A stretch of 15,436 bases of DNA from Bacteroidota bacterium (GCA_003531115.1 DQHT01000125.1:1-15436); one strand, 5' to 3'. Numbered from the stretch's first letter, positions 1-6,277 are shown. Translations and numbers: made by a program. The notes: generated by a model not told the origin, from the sequence alone.

Positions 1-30
1 TCAACCTATTCCAGGACAAGACACAAGACA

Positions 31-75
31 CTCATAACTCATAACTCATAACTCATAACTCATAACTCATAACTC
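31..75. repeat. CTCATAA heptamer tandem repeat
   Basis: Six perfect head-to-tail copies of CTCATAA (31-72) followed by a partial copy, ending 5 nt before the start codon of the HTH regulator. Just upstream, around 16-30, a second looser ACAAGACAC-like repetition is visible. The array occupies the place where the promoter and leader of the regulator should be, so copy number could affect its expression, but that is inference. The unit equals the anticodon loop of the tRNA-Met remnant at 5806-5847; this is most likely coincidence. Confidence 0.9.
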
Positions 76-80
76 CCCTA

Positions 81-287
81 ATGAACCTATCCGAACGAAT
101 ACGCACCCTCAGAAAAGCCAAAGGTCTAACCCAGGAACAGGTAGCTGAACGGATGGACATATCCGGTTCGGCCTTTGGCCAGATAGAACGTAACGCCGAG
201 CGGGCCACCTTTGTCACGCTGACAAAAATTGCGGTAGCTCTGGAAGTAAGCATTGATGTTCTTGTACTGCCAGAATCCGGTACGTAG
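81..287 (+). CDS. XRE/Cro-CI family helix-turn-helix regulator (small, single domain)
   Basis: A 68-residue protein that is almost entirely one HTH_3 (Cro/CI) DNA-binding domain. Residues 5-58 show the five-helix pattern, including RTLRKAKGLTQEQVAERMDI (helices 1-2) and SGSAFGQIERNAERATFVTL (recognition helix and following helix), ending in ALEVSIDVL. There is no sensor, oligomerisation or peptidase domain, so it should act as a small dimeric DNA binder of the kind found in stand-alone regulators or antitoxins. No toxin partner is visible beside it within the window. The ATG at 81 has no Shine-Dalgarno sequence, which is normal for Bacteroidota. A perfect 16-bp palindrome begins 7 bp after the stop codon and is a candidate binding site. 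The family call is firm; the target is unknown. Confidence 0.85.
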   Translation: MNLSERIRTLRKAKGLTQEQVAERMDISGSAFGQIERNAERATFVTLTKIAVALEVSIDVLVLPESGT

Positions 288-293
288 AAAAAT

Positions 294-309
294 ACAAGTT
301 ATAACTTGT
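294..309. promoter_or_regulatory. Perfect 16-bp palindrome ACAAGTTATAACTTGT, candidate operator
   Basis: ACAAGTTATAACTTGT is fully self-complementary and starts 7 bp after the HTH stop codon. It has no internal loop and no following T-tract, so a Rho-independent terminator is unlikely. A short perfect palindrome suits a Cro/CI-type dimer, making it a plausible site for the neighbouring regulator. A weak promoter-like pair follows (TTGAC at 309-313, then GAATTTTG at 332-339 after 18 bp). The remainder of the spacer to 540 shows only a loose TTCCGGC/GCCGGAA inverted repeat (448-454 and 471-477). Confidence 0.4.
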
Positions 310-540
310 TGACTACCAAATTATTGTTATTGAATTTTGATTTGAAAGTAATTAGCAGAAACAAAAACGACACCTCCTGGCCCAGTTAAAAACAAAAGGG
401 CATTTAGAAACCCTGCCGTGTCCTGGATTTTGAAACTGATAATTCCTTTCCGGCAAACATGGCAACCCGGGCCGGAAGAAATGAGGATGCCCCGAACGAG
501 AGACGGAATTCTCCATTAACATTTATACAAATTAACTATT

Positions 541-1002
541 ATGAAAAAATTGGTATTATTTGCAGTTCTGGTAGCGTTTACCGTTCTGCAGTCACAGGCC
601 TACCCGGTAATGAAGTATTCAAACAAGTGCTCACTTGGATGCGGAAGTGTGTATTGGACAACGGCCAATTATACAGGTCCGGATGGAAGTGTATTTATTG
701 GTGCTGAAGTTTCTTGCAGAGGATTTGGAATCCACGGATGTCCGAGAAACAATGTTGGTCCGGATCTTATTGCAATTCCGGATGTTGAAATTGAGCCATG
801 GGAAGCTACTCCGATTGACGATGTCGTGAACCATGCCTGGGACGAGATGGATCTTGGTAATTCCAGTGGAAGCTATTATGTCAATTACACCAATGTTTCT
901 ACCGGGCAAAATTACCAATACACCATTACCTGGCTTACCACTTATCTTGCGGATGGATCGGTCGATGAGATATCTTACACAATTGACCGCATCGAACTTT
1001 AA
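541..1002 (+). CDS. Small exported protein of unknown function with four cysteines
   Basis: I do not recognise this 153-residue protein. Residues 1-20 are a clear Sec signal peptide (KK, hydrophobic core LVLFAVLVAFTVL, cleavage after QSQA), so the mature ~133-residue chain should be periplasmic or secreted. The mature N-terminus carries four cysteines (30, 34, 59, 67) that could form two disulfides. The rest is rich in Tyr, Thr, Asn, Ser and acidic residues (e.g. SGSYYVNYTNVSTGQNYQYT), suggesting a beta-rich secreted domain. No T9SS sorting domain is present. The ATG at 541 is preceded by TTTATACAAA (522-531), a ten-base motif repeated before the next gene (1071-1080). The overlapping open frame at 459-707 lacks a signal peptide and is not favoured. 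Confidence 0.75.
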   Translation: MKKLVLFAVLVAFTVLQSQAYPVMKYSNKCSLGCGSVYWTTANYTGPDGSVFIGAEVSCRGFGIHGCPRNNVGPDLIAIPDVEIEPWEATPIDDVVNHAWDEMDLGNSSGSYYVNYTNVSTGQNYQYTITWLTTYLADGSVDEISYTIDRIEL

Positions 1003-1032
1003 CGGATAGAAATCTCAAGCCTTTTTTATTTA

Positions 1033-1059
1033 CCGGGCTCGCCGATAAAGCGGGCCCGG
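1033..1059 (+). terminator. GC-rich hairpin after the exported-protein gene
   Basis: CCGGGCTCGC (1033-1042) and GCGGGCCCGG (1050-1059) form a 10-bp stem with one T-G wobble and a 7-nt loop CGATAAA. It lies 31 nt after the stop at 1002 and before the next gene's start at 1087. The sequence after the stem is AAATTTC rather than a long T-tract, so termination may be weak. It could instead act as a processing or attenuation hairpin in a transcript that reads on into the following gene. Confidence 0.5.
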
Positions 1060-1086
1060 AAATTTCAACCTTTATACAAACGCTCG

Positions 1087-2301
1087 ATGAAATTTATTAC
1101 CGCAATATTCCTCATTTCTATTTCCTGCAATTCAGGAAATGCTCAATTCGACAGCACAGGGTATCGCTTCCTGTTCTTCTACGACAAAGAGAACACGTCG
1201 CTTACCCTTAATTATAAGGATACAGCAATGTTTCTTCTCAAAAATACAGGTAGCAAAAAAAGTGGATTCCTTGTAGAGGAACATAGTTTGATCAGTAGTT
1301 ATTCTGCAACCTTTCAGTACCTTTTTGAAGAGAACTTTAACCAACGGTCCATTTCGCATATCGGAGTTGAAGGATTCGATTTTGATCGGGGCCGACTGGC
1401 TATTTTAAGCAATCAGGGAGTCTATTATGCAGCTTCTCCAAAAGACAGGATCAATCTGGTTTCTTCAGAAATCTCTGCTTTTGAATACGATGGTGTTTTC
1501 CTAAAGGACTCAATGGTGTATCTATACCGAAACTCTTCGAAAACACACGGGCCATTTCTTGACATAATTTCAATTCATTTAATTACTAAAGAAATTACGC
1601 GCTACGCTTCAGAAAACGATATCAAGGCAAGCAGCTATTCCAACTTTGACGACACAAAACTGCTGGATTTGTTGGGCAAAATGCCCATCAGAGCCGACTA
1701 TGTGCTGCCACTCCTGTACATCTATGATGGCTCGACGGATACATTTTCCTTGCATACAGACTCTTTGTATGTCTCAAAGACCCGCGACTATGTTATGTCC
1801 GATGATCTCATTGCCTTCATTTCTTCCTACACTGGACAGTATGCTCTTAAATACATGGACACTACACTTAAAATGAATCATTCCTTTTATGCAAACCGCC
1901 AATTAAATACTAATCAACAGGGTGATAAATTTATGTTACTGGCCTCCTATCCCGGTCCGCTCACTACGTTCAATCCTCAGTTCATACTTTCGGAGTGGTC
2001 TCTTTCCGGTTCAATTCCAATAATGGAAAGATTTTTAAAAATAGAAACCGTCGAAAATAAGAACCAACAAATCCGACACGCTTTCGACGTCATCAATCCC
2101 TGGGGAGTGACACATATCACATCGGATGAGAGGTATTACTACTTTGTGGTCCGAAATGCAACCCAATTAGAACCGGAAGGGAAAACATTAAGCGAATATT
2201 ACAAAGCCAATTATTCACTTCAATTTGGAAATACAGGGTTTTCGGTGATCAGAATAGAGAAAGGTAAGGAAGTAAGGAAGACAGAGGATGGGAAGACATA
2301 A
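1087..2301 (+). CDS. Exported protein of unknown function, ~404 residues
   Basis: I do not recognise the family. Residues 1-20 form a signal peptide (MKFITAIFLISISCNSGNAQ). Cys14 lies within it, but the surrounding ISISC is a poor lipobox, so cleavage after NAQ seems more likely than lipidation. The mature chain is rich in short beta-strand-like stretches with aromatic and acidic turns, for instance GVEGFDFDRGRLAILSNQGV and LLYIYDGSTDTFSLHTDSLY, which is compatible with a propeller-like fold; this is inference only. The C-terminus IRIEKGKEVRKTEDGKT is encoded by a purine-rich degenerate repeat that continues past the stop, so the original end may have been altered. The gene follows a hairpin and shares the TTTATACAAA leader motif with the upstream exported-protein gene, suggesting related control. 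Confidence 0.7.
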   Translation: MKFITAIFLISISCNSGNAQFDSTGYRFLFFYDKENTSLTLNYKDTAMFLLKNTGSKKSGFLVEEHSLISSYSATFQYLFEENFNQRSISHIGVEGFDFDRGRLAILSNQGVYYAASPKDRINLVSSEISAFEYDGVFLKDSMVYLYRNSSKTHGPFLDIISIHLITKEITRYASENDIKASSYSNFDDTKLLDLLGKMPIRADYVLPLLYIYDGSTDTFSLHTDSLYVSKTRDYVMSDDLIAFISSYTGQYALKYMDTTLKMNHSFYANRQLNTNQQGDKFMLLASYPGPLTTFNPQFILSEWSLSGSIPIMERFLKIETVENKNQQIRHAFDVINPWGVTHITSDERYYYFVVRNATQLEPEGKTLSEYYKANYSLQFGNTGFSVIRIEKGKEVRKTEDGKT

Positions 2302-2307
2302 GATGGG
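2261..2307. repeat. Purine-rich degenerate short repeat over a gene end
   Basis: A nearly pure purine run made of variants of GGAAG, GGAAGAC and GGATGGGAAGAC spans the last codons of the exported-protein gene and runs a few bases past the stop at 2301. It encodes the low-complexity tail KGKEVRKTEDGKT. It resembles, in style but not sequence, the two other degenerate arrays at 31-75 and 5630-5666. Confidence 0.5.
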
Positions 2308-2327
2308 TCATTGAAGGAACAAAATCC

Positions 2328-2335
2328 TAACTTTG
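2328..2335 (+). promoter_or_regulatory. Bacteroidota -7 box TAACTTTG before the FMN reductase gene
   Basis: TAACTTTG is a perfect match to the Bacteroidota sigma-A -7 consensus TAnnTTTG. No -33 TTG is found at the usual ~19-20 bp spacing (the nearest, 2311-2313, is only 14 bp away), so the upstream half is weak. A start of transcription about 7 nt downstream would put the ATG at 2354 only some 10 nt into the message. This supports that start codon over the TTG at 2333, which lies inside the box. Confidence 0.5.
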
Positions 2336-2353
2336 AGGGAAATCATTTTGGCT

Positions 2354-2926
2354 ATGGACAAAAAGATCCCTAACATCGTTATCATTTCGTCGAGTATCCG
2401 TATCAAACGGGCCAGTCATCGGGTAGCACTGTATTTTAAACAGTTCCTGGAAGATGGCGATGCAGCCTCCGTTTCCCTGCTCGATCTCGATCACTATAAT
2501 TTTCCTCTCTTTACCGAACGTTTAAGCCGCACCGAGAACCCGGACAAAAACATTTTGGATTTCGCCGCCAAGGTCAAGGCAGCCGATGGGGTCATTATCG
2601 TAACGCCGGAATACAATGGCGGTTATCCGGCCAGTCTCAAGAATGTGGTGGACCTGCTTTATAATGAATGGAAAAGAAAACCCATCGCAATCTCAACCGT
2701 ATCTTCAGGTCCTTTCGGGGGCATGAACGTGATCACCTCCATCCAGTATTCTCTATGGAAAATAGGAGCCTGGACAGTCCCGGCCCTGTTCCCCGTAGTG
2801 AAAGTGGAAGAAAGTTTTGATGCAAAAGGTTTGCCCTCCGATAAGGCAGGCACCGACAAAAGAGCAAAACGATTTGTGGATGAGTTGTTCTGGTGTATCG
2901 AAGCGAATAGAAGAATGGCTTCCTAA
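2354..2926 (+). CDS. NADPH-dependent FMN reductase family protein
   Basis: A 190-residue flavodoxin-fold protein of the FMN_red family, expected to be a cytoplasmic flavin-binding NAD(P)H oxidoreductase (quinone, azo-dye or flavin reductase type). The N-terminus has the beta1/phosphate-loop pattern NIVIISSSIRIKRASHRVA (residues 7-25). The family signature TPEYNGGYPASLKNVVD (84-100) contacts the flavin ring, and STVSSGPFGGMN (114-125) follows in the expected place. The length is typical. I place the start at ATG 2354; a TTG at 2333 in the same frame would add seven residues but overlaps a perfect -7 promoter box. The substrate cannot be deduced. The gene is probably a single transcription unit. 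Confidence 0.9.
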   Translation: MDKKIPNIVIISSSIRIKRASHRVALYFKQFLEDGDAASVSLLDLDHYNFPLFTERLSRTENPDKNILDFAAKVKAADGVIIVTPEYNGGYPASLKNVVDLLYNEWKRKPIAISTVSSGPFGGMNVITSIQYSLWKIGAWTVPALFPVVKVEESFDAKGLPSDKAGTDKRAKRFVDELFWCIEANRRMAS

Positions 2927-3009
2927 TGCTCATGCCCATGGGCTAAGTCATTAATATCTTTTTCTCTTCCCACTTTTCACTATTCGCTTTTAAATCTAAC
3001 TTAGCTCCC

Positions 3010-3714
3010 ATGCAGGACGAAGACAATTATTTAGCCCCCCACTATATCCAACGCAGTAACTGGCTAAGAGCTGCCGTACTCGGAGCGAACGACGGTATCC
3101 TGTCAACGGCAAGTCTGGCCATTGGTATTGCAGCGGCCAGTGATACGAGGGAGCCAATTGTTTTAGCGACTTTAGCCGGACTGGTAGCCGGGGCCTTATC
3201 CATGGCTGCGGGTGAGTATGTTTCGGTAAGCTCCCAAACCGATGTTGAAAATGCTGATATCGAGCGGGAAAAAGAGGAACTGGAGGAGATGCCGGAAATT
3301 GAAATGCAGCGATTGGCCAGTATTTACGAGCAGCGAGGCCTGAAAAAAGAAACCGCCCTGATCGTTGCACAAGAACTCACCGAACACGATGCCCTTGGCG
3401 CCCATATGCGCGATGAACTGGGAATGAATGAAGTGAGTAAAGCCAAACCCGTACAAGCCGCTTTTGCCTCGGGAGCTGCTTTTACTTTCGGAGGGGTATT
3501 GCCCCTTTTGGTCGCCTTGTTTATGCCTTTGCCGGTTATGGAATATTCCCTGTATGGATTTGCTATTGTGTTTCTCGTTCTTTTAGGTGGTATTGCCGCC
3601 AAAACCGGTGGTTCCGGAGTTGGAAAAGCCATCCTTCGTATTACGTTTTGGGGAACAGTGGCCATGGGACTCACCGCCCTTGTAGGGTATTTATTCGGGG
3701 TAAGTGTGGCTTAA
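3010..3714 (+). CDS. VIT1/CCC1 family Fe2+/Mn2+ transporter
   Basis: A 234-residue integral membrane protein of the vacuolar iron transporter family, which exports Fe2+ or Mn2+ from the cytoplasm in exchange for protons. The first membrane helix carries the family motif GANDGILSTASLAIG (25-39). TM2 is at about 48-70 with GALSMAAGEYVS. A cytoplasmic, Glu-rich helical metal-binding domain follows (80-138: EREKEELEEMPEIEMQRL, then AQELTEHDALGAH), and the last three helices are near 150-172, 178-197 and 208-230. Length and layout are those of bacterial homologues. TAACTTAG (2997-3004), one base off the -7 consensus, lies just before the ATG. The gene converges on the outer-membrane protein gene with only 3 bp between stops. 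Whether iron or manganese is the physiological substrate cannot be told. Confidence 0.9.
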   Translation: MQDEDNYLAPHYIQRSNWLRAAVLGANDGILSTASLAIGIAAASDTREPIVLATLAGLVAGALSMAAGEYVSVSSQTDVENADIEREKEELEEMPEIEMQRLASIYEQRGLKKETALIVAQELTEHDALGAHMRDELGMNEVSKAKPVQAAFASGAAFTFGGVLPLLVALFMPLPVMEYSLYGFAIVFLVLLGGIAAKTGGSGVGKAILRITFWGTVAMGLTALVGYLFGVSVA

Positions 3715-3717
3715 ATC

Positions 3718-4746
3718 CTAAGGTTTCTCCGGCTCCTTTTTTGCCGGTTCCGGAACAAAAAACCGGTAAGAAACACCAAGCGTAACCAGATGCTGAAAAC
3801 CGATCTGAGCTCCGTTCAGGTATTGGTAAAGCGGAAACTCGTTGATGGCAAAAACAGTAAGCGACCTGTGGGTATAACTGAGCTGGGGAGCAAAGGATAT
3901 CTTCCGTAAACCGGTTGAATGCACATCAATATTATACATGGCCAGCATATCCAGTCCCGGGGCTGCTTTCATTTTGGCTACCCACTCTCCTTTTAACTGG
4001 AGGGTTACGCCCAATTTTTTGAAATAGGTTTTGCTTGCAAACAAACCGATGCTGGCATAATCCCCGAATTTTTGTCCCAGGGCATTCCAGCCTTTTTTTA
4101 CATAGAGGGCATTTGCAAACAACCGTAGTTTTGGTTTTTTATATTCATGGTAAAAAAAGCCGTAAAAAATAAAATCATTGGAACCCGTTGTGGTTTGAAT
4201 CGTTGGGGGTGATGTGGTATAGTATTCCTGTCCCGAATTGGGGTTTACATAAACCAGGGTAGAATCATTGCAACTTCCCAGCGGGATCTTCAGTCCCAGT
4301 CCTATAGTTACTTCACTATGCCCTTCTTTGTTTGACTTATTGAAAACCGTATACCGTGGAAACAACACCAAATCAGCGATGCCCGAGGTTCGTTTTGTAT
4401 TGTCGATATTATTCGGATTAAAGCCGATCTCCTTTTTAACAAAAAAATACCCCCCTTCTATCGACATGGTAAAACGCTCAGTTACACCAAAAGCGATCCT
4501 CGAATAAAGGTAATGGCTGCTTAAGTTGCTCAGCATGGCAATGGTATCCCTGTCGCCGGCGTAAAATTTCCCGGAACTAAAAAACTGGTAATTGGAACTA
4601 AGCTCCATTTCTCCTTTTTGAAGAACCCCTTGCGAAATCCCCCCGGCAATGGGGCTCGCACTTCCACCGGAACAACAACCTTGTGAAAAAGCCGCAGAGG
4701 AAATGCCTGAGATGAGTATGAATAAGACGAGAATGCGCATGAGCAA
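3718..4746 (-). CDS. Putative outer-membrane beta-barrel protein with N-terminal Cys-Cys motif
   Basis: A 342-residue protein with a signal peptide (residues 1-22, ending AAFSQ). Amphipathic beta-strands with aromatic girdles run through the chain (YSRIAFGVTERFTMSIEGGY, SEVTIGLGLKIPLG, LRLFANALYVKKG, ISFAPQLSYTHRSLTVFAIN), and a terminal strand LVTLGVSYRFFV is followed by a charged Pro/Glu/Lys tail. This is the architecture of an outer-membrane barrel; a resemblance to MetA-type phenol-degradation/transporter barrels is possible but unproven. The mature N-terminus begins with GCCSGG, an unusual Cys pair that could bind metal or form a disulfide. It lies 7 nt downstream of the thioredoxin-like gene in the same direction, so the two are probably co-transcribed and could share a thiol or metal-related role. 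A second possible start is ATG 4740. Confidence 0.65.
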   Translation of the reverse strand: MLMRILVLFILISGISSAAFSQGCCSGGSASPIAGGISQGVLQKGEMELSSNYQFFSSGKFYAGDRDTIAMLSNLSSHYLYSRIAFGVTERFTMSIEGGYFFVKKEIGFNPNNIDNTKRTSGIADLVLFPRYTVFNKSNKEGHSEVTIGLGLKIPLGSCNDSTLVYVNPNSGQEYYTTSPPTIQTTTGSNDFIFYGFFYHEYKKPKLRLFANALYVKKGWNALGQKFGDYASIGLFASKTYFKKLGVTLQLKGEWVAKMKAAPGLDMLAMYNIDVHSTGLRKISFAPQLSYTHRSLTVFAINEFPLYQYLNGAQIGFQHLVTLGVSYRFFVPEPAKKEPEKP

Positions 4747-4753
4747 ATCAGAA

Positions 4754-5539
4754 TTATTGTGCGATGTTAAACTTTATGGTTTGGGAAAATTCGCCCCCCT
4801 TCATTTTTATAAAATAGATCCCTTCGCCCAATCCGACCAGGTCTATTGTTGCAGATTGTTCACCCGGATCCTGAGAGTCAACAGCCACCTCATTTACTCT
4901 AACACCAAGCAAATTATAAACTTCAAAACTCAGGGGACTTGATTCGGACAAAACATATTGAACGGTGATCTGATCTGTTGCCGGATTAGGATAAACTTTT
5001 AATTGGAAATCTGCCTTTGCCTCCCCTTCAGGAACCGAGCTCAGTAAAATGGCCGAATTAATGGCTGCCTTCAGGTTGGTGGTATTTAAGCCGTCATCTT
5101 CAACAAAATGTACTTTATGGTCGCTCCCACCCAAAACAACCGTCTTCGGCATACCACCAGCACCATAGGGCGACAGGGTCACACCCTGGTTCGAGAAACA
5201 GGTTACGCCACTCATGCCATTATTATTGGCCCAGGAAACCAAGGTTCCACAGGGTGTATTGGCAAAATCGTCGGCGAGGTAAAAACGCACCTTTCCCGGA
5301 TGGGTGGATGCAAATTCCTGAACCGTTGTATTGGCCGCCTGAGCTGGTCCGATGCATGAAGCACAGGGCATCACAAAACAAATAACTACGATCTTTCCTG
5401 AATCAAGTTCTGAAAAGAGGTGATGAGATATTCCACCGCAGTCGTTGGTTGTGAAGTCCTGCGCCGTTTGGGCATAGGAGGCCGACACACTTAACAAAAG
5501 AAGCAATGCAGGCAGAAATTTGGTAGCCATTTTTTTCAT
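4754..5539 (-). CDS. Exported thioredoxin-like protein with T9SS type A sorting domain
   Basis: Starting at ATG 5539 the product has 261 residues: a signal peptide (1-24, core FLPALLLLLSVSA, cleavage after SYAQ), a thioredoxin-like domain (about 30-165) and a T9SS C-terminal domain (180-261). The thioredoxin-like part has VVICFVMPCASC with a CxxC pair (Cys59, Cys62) after a beta-strand, and GGMPKTVV at 128-135 supplying the expected cis-proline. The C-terminal part shows the sorting pattern VYPNPATDQITVQY, YNLLGVRV, GIYFIKM. The protein should therefore pass the outer membrane by type IX secretion. An in-frame ATG at 5587 would add 16 residues before the signal peptide and is less likely. It is the first gene of a probable two-gene operon with the barrel protein. 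Confidence 0.85.
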   Translation of the reverse strand: MKKMATKFLPALLLLLSVSASYAQTAQDFTTNDCGGISHHLFSELDSGKIVVICFVMPCASCIGPAQAANTTVQEFASTHPGKVRFYLADDFANTPCGTLVSWANNNGMSGVTCFSNQGVTLSPYGAGGMPKTVVLGGSDHKVHFVEDDGLNTTNLKAAINSAILLSSVPEGEAKADFQLKVYPNPATDQITVQYVLSESSPLSFEVYNLLGVRVNEVAVDSQDPGEQSATIDLVGLGEGIYFIKMKGGEFSQTIKFNIAQ

Positions 5540-5629
5540 AAAACAGTCCTTATAAGAGAATACAATTTTAAGCCAATATTTCGGCAAAATACCTGAGGTA
5601 AGTCAATTAATCTCTGAATCAGGAGAAAA

Positions 5630-5666
5630 GGGTTCTGGGTGCAGGGTTCTGGGTTCAGGGTGCAGG
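5630..5666. repeat. Degenerate GGGTTCTGGGTGCAGG-type repeat
   Basis: The spacer between the thioredoxin-like gene and the tRNA remnant holds variants of GGGTTCTGGGT, GGGTTCAGGGTGCAGG in tandem. It is non-coding, G-rich on the plus strand, and of the decayed-microsatellite type. No promoter or protein match is seen in it. The rest of the 5540-5760 spacer has no other feature that I can support. Confidence 0.6.
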
Positions 5667-5760
5667 AATTCAGGTAATTTCAAATTCTTGGTACTGCTAT
5701 ACTCGCTCCATGCTCTCCCGACTGCACTATCGTTTCCGCGGGAATGGTTTCTCCGCTCTC

Positions 5761-5801
5761 AAACAAAAAAGGCGATCATTTTCAGATCGCCTTTTTTGTT
5801 T
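5761..5801 (-). terminator. Strong bidirectional hairpin terminator downstream of the tRNA-Met remnant
   Basis: AAACAAAAAAGGCGATC (5761-5777) and GATCGCCTTTTTTGTTT (5785-5801) are perfect 17-bp inverted repeats around a 7-nt loop ATTTTCA. The G+C core GGCGATC flanked by A-runs and T-runs makes an intrinsic terminator in either direction. It begins 5 bp beyond the 3' end of the tRNA remnant, so it was presumably the original terminator of the minus-strand tRNA-Met gene and still insulates the left chromosomal genes from the island. Confidence 0.85.
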
Positions 5802-5805
5802 TCGG

Positions 5806-5847
5806 TAGCGGGACTAGGACTCGAACCTAGGACCTTCGGGTTATGAG
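5806..5847 (-). pseudogene. 3' half of tRNA-Met(CAU), probable integration (att) site
   Basis: Reading the minus strand from 5847: anticodon loop CTCATAA (positions 32-38, anticodon CAT), anticodon-stem 3' strand CCCGA, variable loop AGGTC, T-stem CTAGG, T-loop TTCGAGT, T-stem CCTAG, acceptor 3' strand TCCCGCT and discriminator A. This is 42 nt, exactly tRNA positions 32-73. CCA is not encoded. Upstream of the loop the sequence is GTGTAGTA, which cannot pair with CCCGA, and no D-arm or 5' acceptor strand exists, so it is not a functional gene. Retaining only the 3' half from the anticodon loop is the classic footprint of tyrosine-integrase insertion into a tRNA gene. The intact tRNA should lie at the other end of the element, to the right of the window. 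Confidence 0.85.
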
Positions 5848-5964
5848 TACTACACCGCATAAATAATTTCTTTATTTGCAGGCGTTTCAGCCAACAAAAT
5901 GATACAGAAACAAAAGGGGTTATGTATCAACTTAGTTTTTATAAAAATTTTAGGTTACTAAATC

Positions 5965-5999
5965 AGTGTATTTATGCGCTACGAGCGCAATATTACACT
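5965..5999. repeat. Imperfect 35-bp dyad near the att site
   Basis: AGTGTA-ttta-TGCGCT, a 3-nt centre ACG, then AGCGCA-atat-TACACT: the outer 6 bp and inner 6 bp of each arm pair perfectly, and the 4-bp middle largely does not. It lies ~120 bp inside the island from the tRNA remnant and ahead of no gene start, so a protein-binding site (recombinase or accessory factor) or a hairpin is possible. Confidence 0.5.
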
Positions 6000-6096
6000 T
6001 GACAAAGCTATAAAACTTTCTTAGAATTCTATGGGTGAAGCACACTTTTTCCTTATTTTATTTTTTTAAATAAGATCATAATAAAGATTGGAAAAG

Positions 6097-6196
6097 GTGT
6101 GCGGGTGTGCGGACACCTATTTCGACCAATGTTTACGCCACTTTATATCCGCACAACTTTCGCACACTTTAAAAAATGAGGTGTGCGGGTGTGCGG
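6097..6196. repeat. GTGTGCGG direct and inverted repeat cluster
   Basis: Two tandem copies of GTGTGCGG at 6097-6112 and two more at 6181-6196, with a 17-bp identity GGTGTGCGGGTGTGCGG offset by exactly 84 bp. Between them lie inverted near-copies CCGCACAA (6149-6156) and TCGCACAC (6160-6167). The first pair is also flanked by AGGTGT/ACACCT arms. The even spacing (84 bp is close to eight helical turns) and the position near the att site resemble arm-type integrase or accessory-protein sites, or iterons. No replication gene is present. Confidence 0.7.
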
Positions 6197-6246
6197 GTCT
6201 GGAAGGTTCGCTTTAATGAAATCCGCATGAGTTTTTTCCACCTCCC

Positions 6247-6277
6247 TTGCTTTTTTGCCGAAAAAACATTAACTTTG
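6247..6277 (+). promoter_or_regulatory. Bacteroidota promoter P1 for the AbiEi-like gene
   Basis: TTG (6247-6249), a 20-bp spacer and TAACTTTG (6270-6277) match the Bacteroidota -33/-7 consensus. Transcription would begin near 6284, inside operator O1. It is the best promoter sequence in the window and points toward the AbiEi-like gene. Confidence 0.7.

Noticed and set aside
31..75. CRISPR-like array
   Set aside because: The 7-bp units are contiguous without spacers, and no cas gene is present.
459..707. 82-codon frame overlapping the start of the exported-protein gene
   Set aside because: The frame beginning at 541 has a textbook signal peptide; the 459 frame translates the same DNA into a Cys/Trp-rich sequence without one.
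5806..5900. A complete tRNA gene at the junction
   Set aside because: No 5' acceptor strand, D-arm or 5' anticodon-stem strand exists to the right of the anticodon loop; only positions 32-73 are present.
6097..6196. Plasmid-type origin of replication with iterons
   Set aside because: The repeats fit superficially, but there is no rep gene or DnaA box that I can see, and the location beside a tRNA remnant favours an integration-related role.
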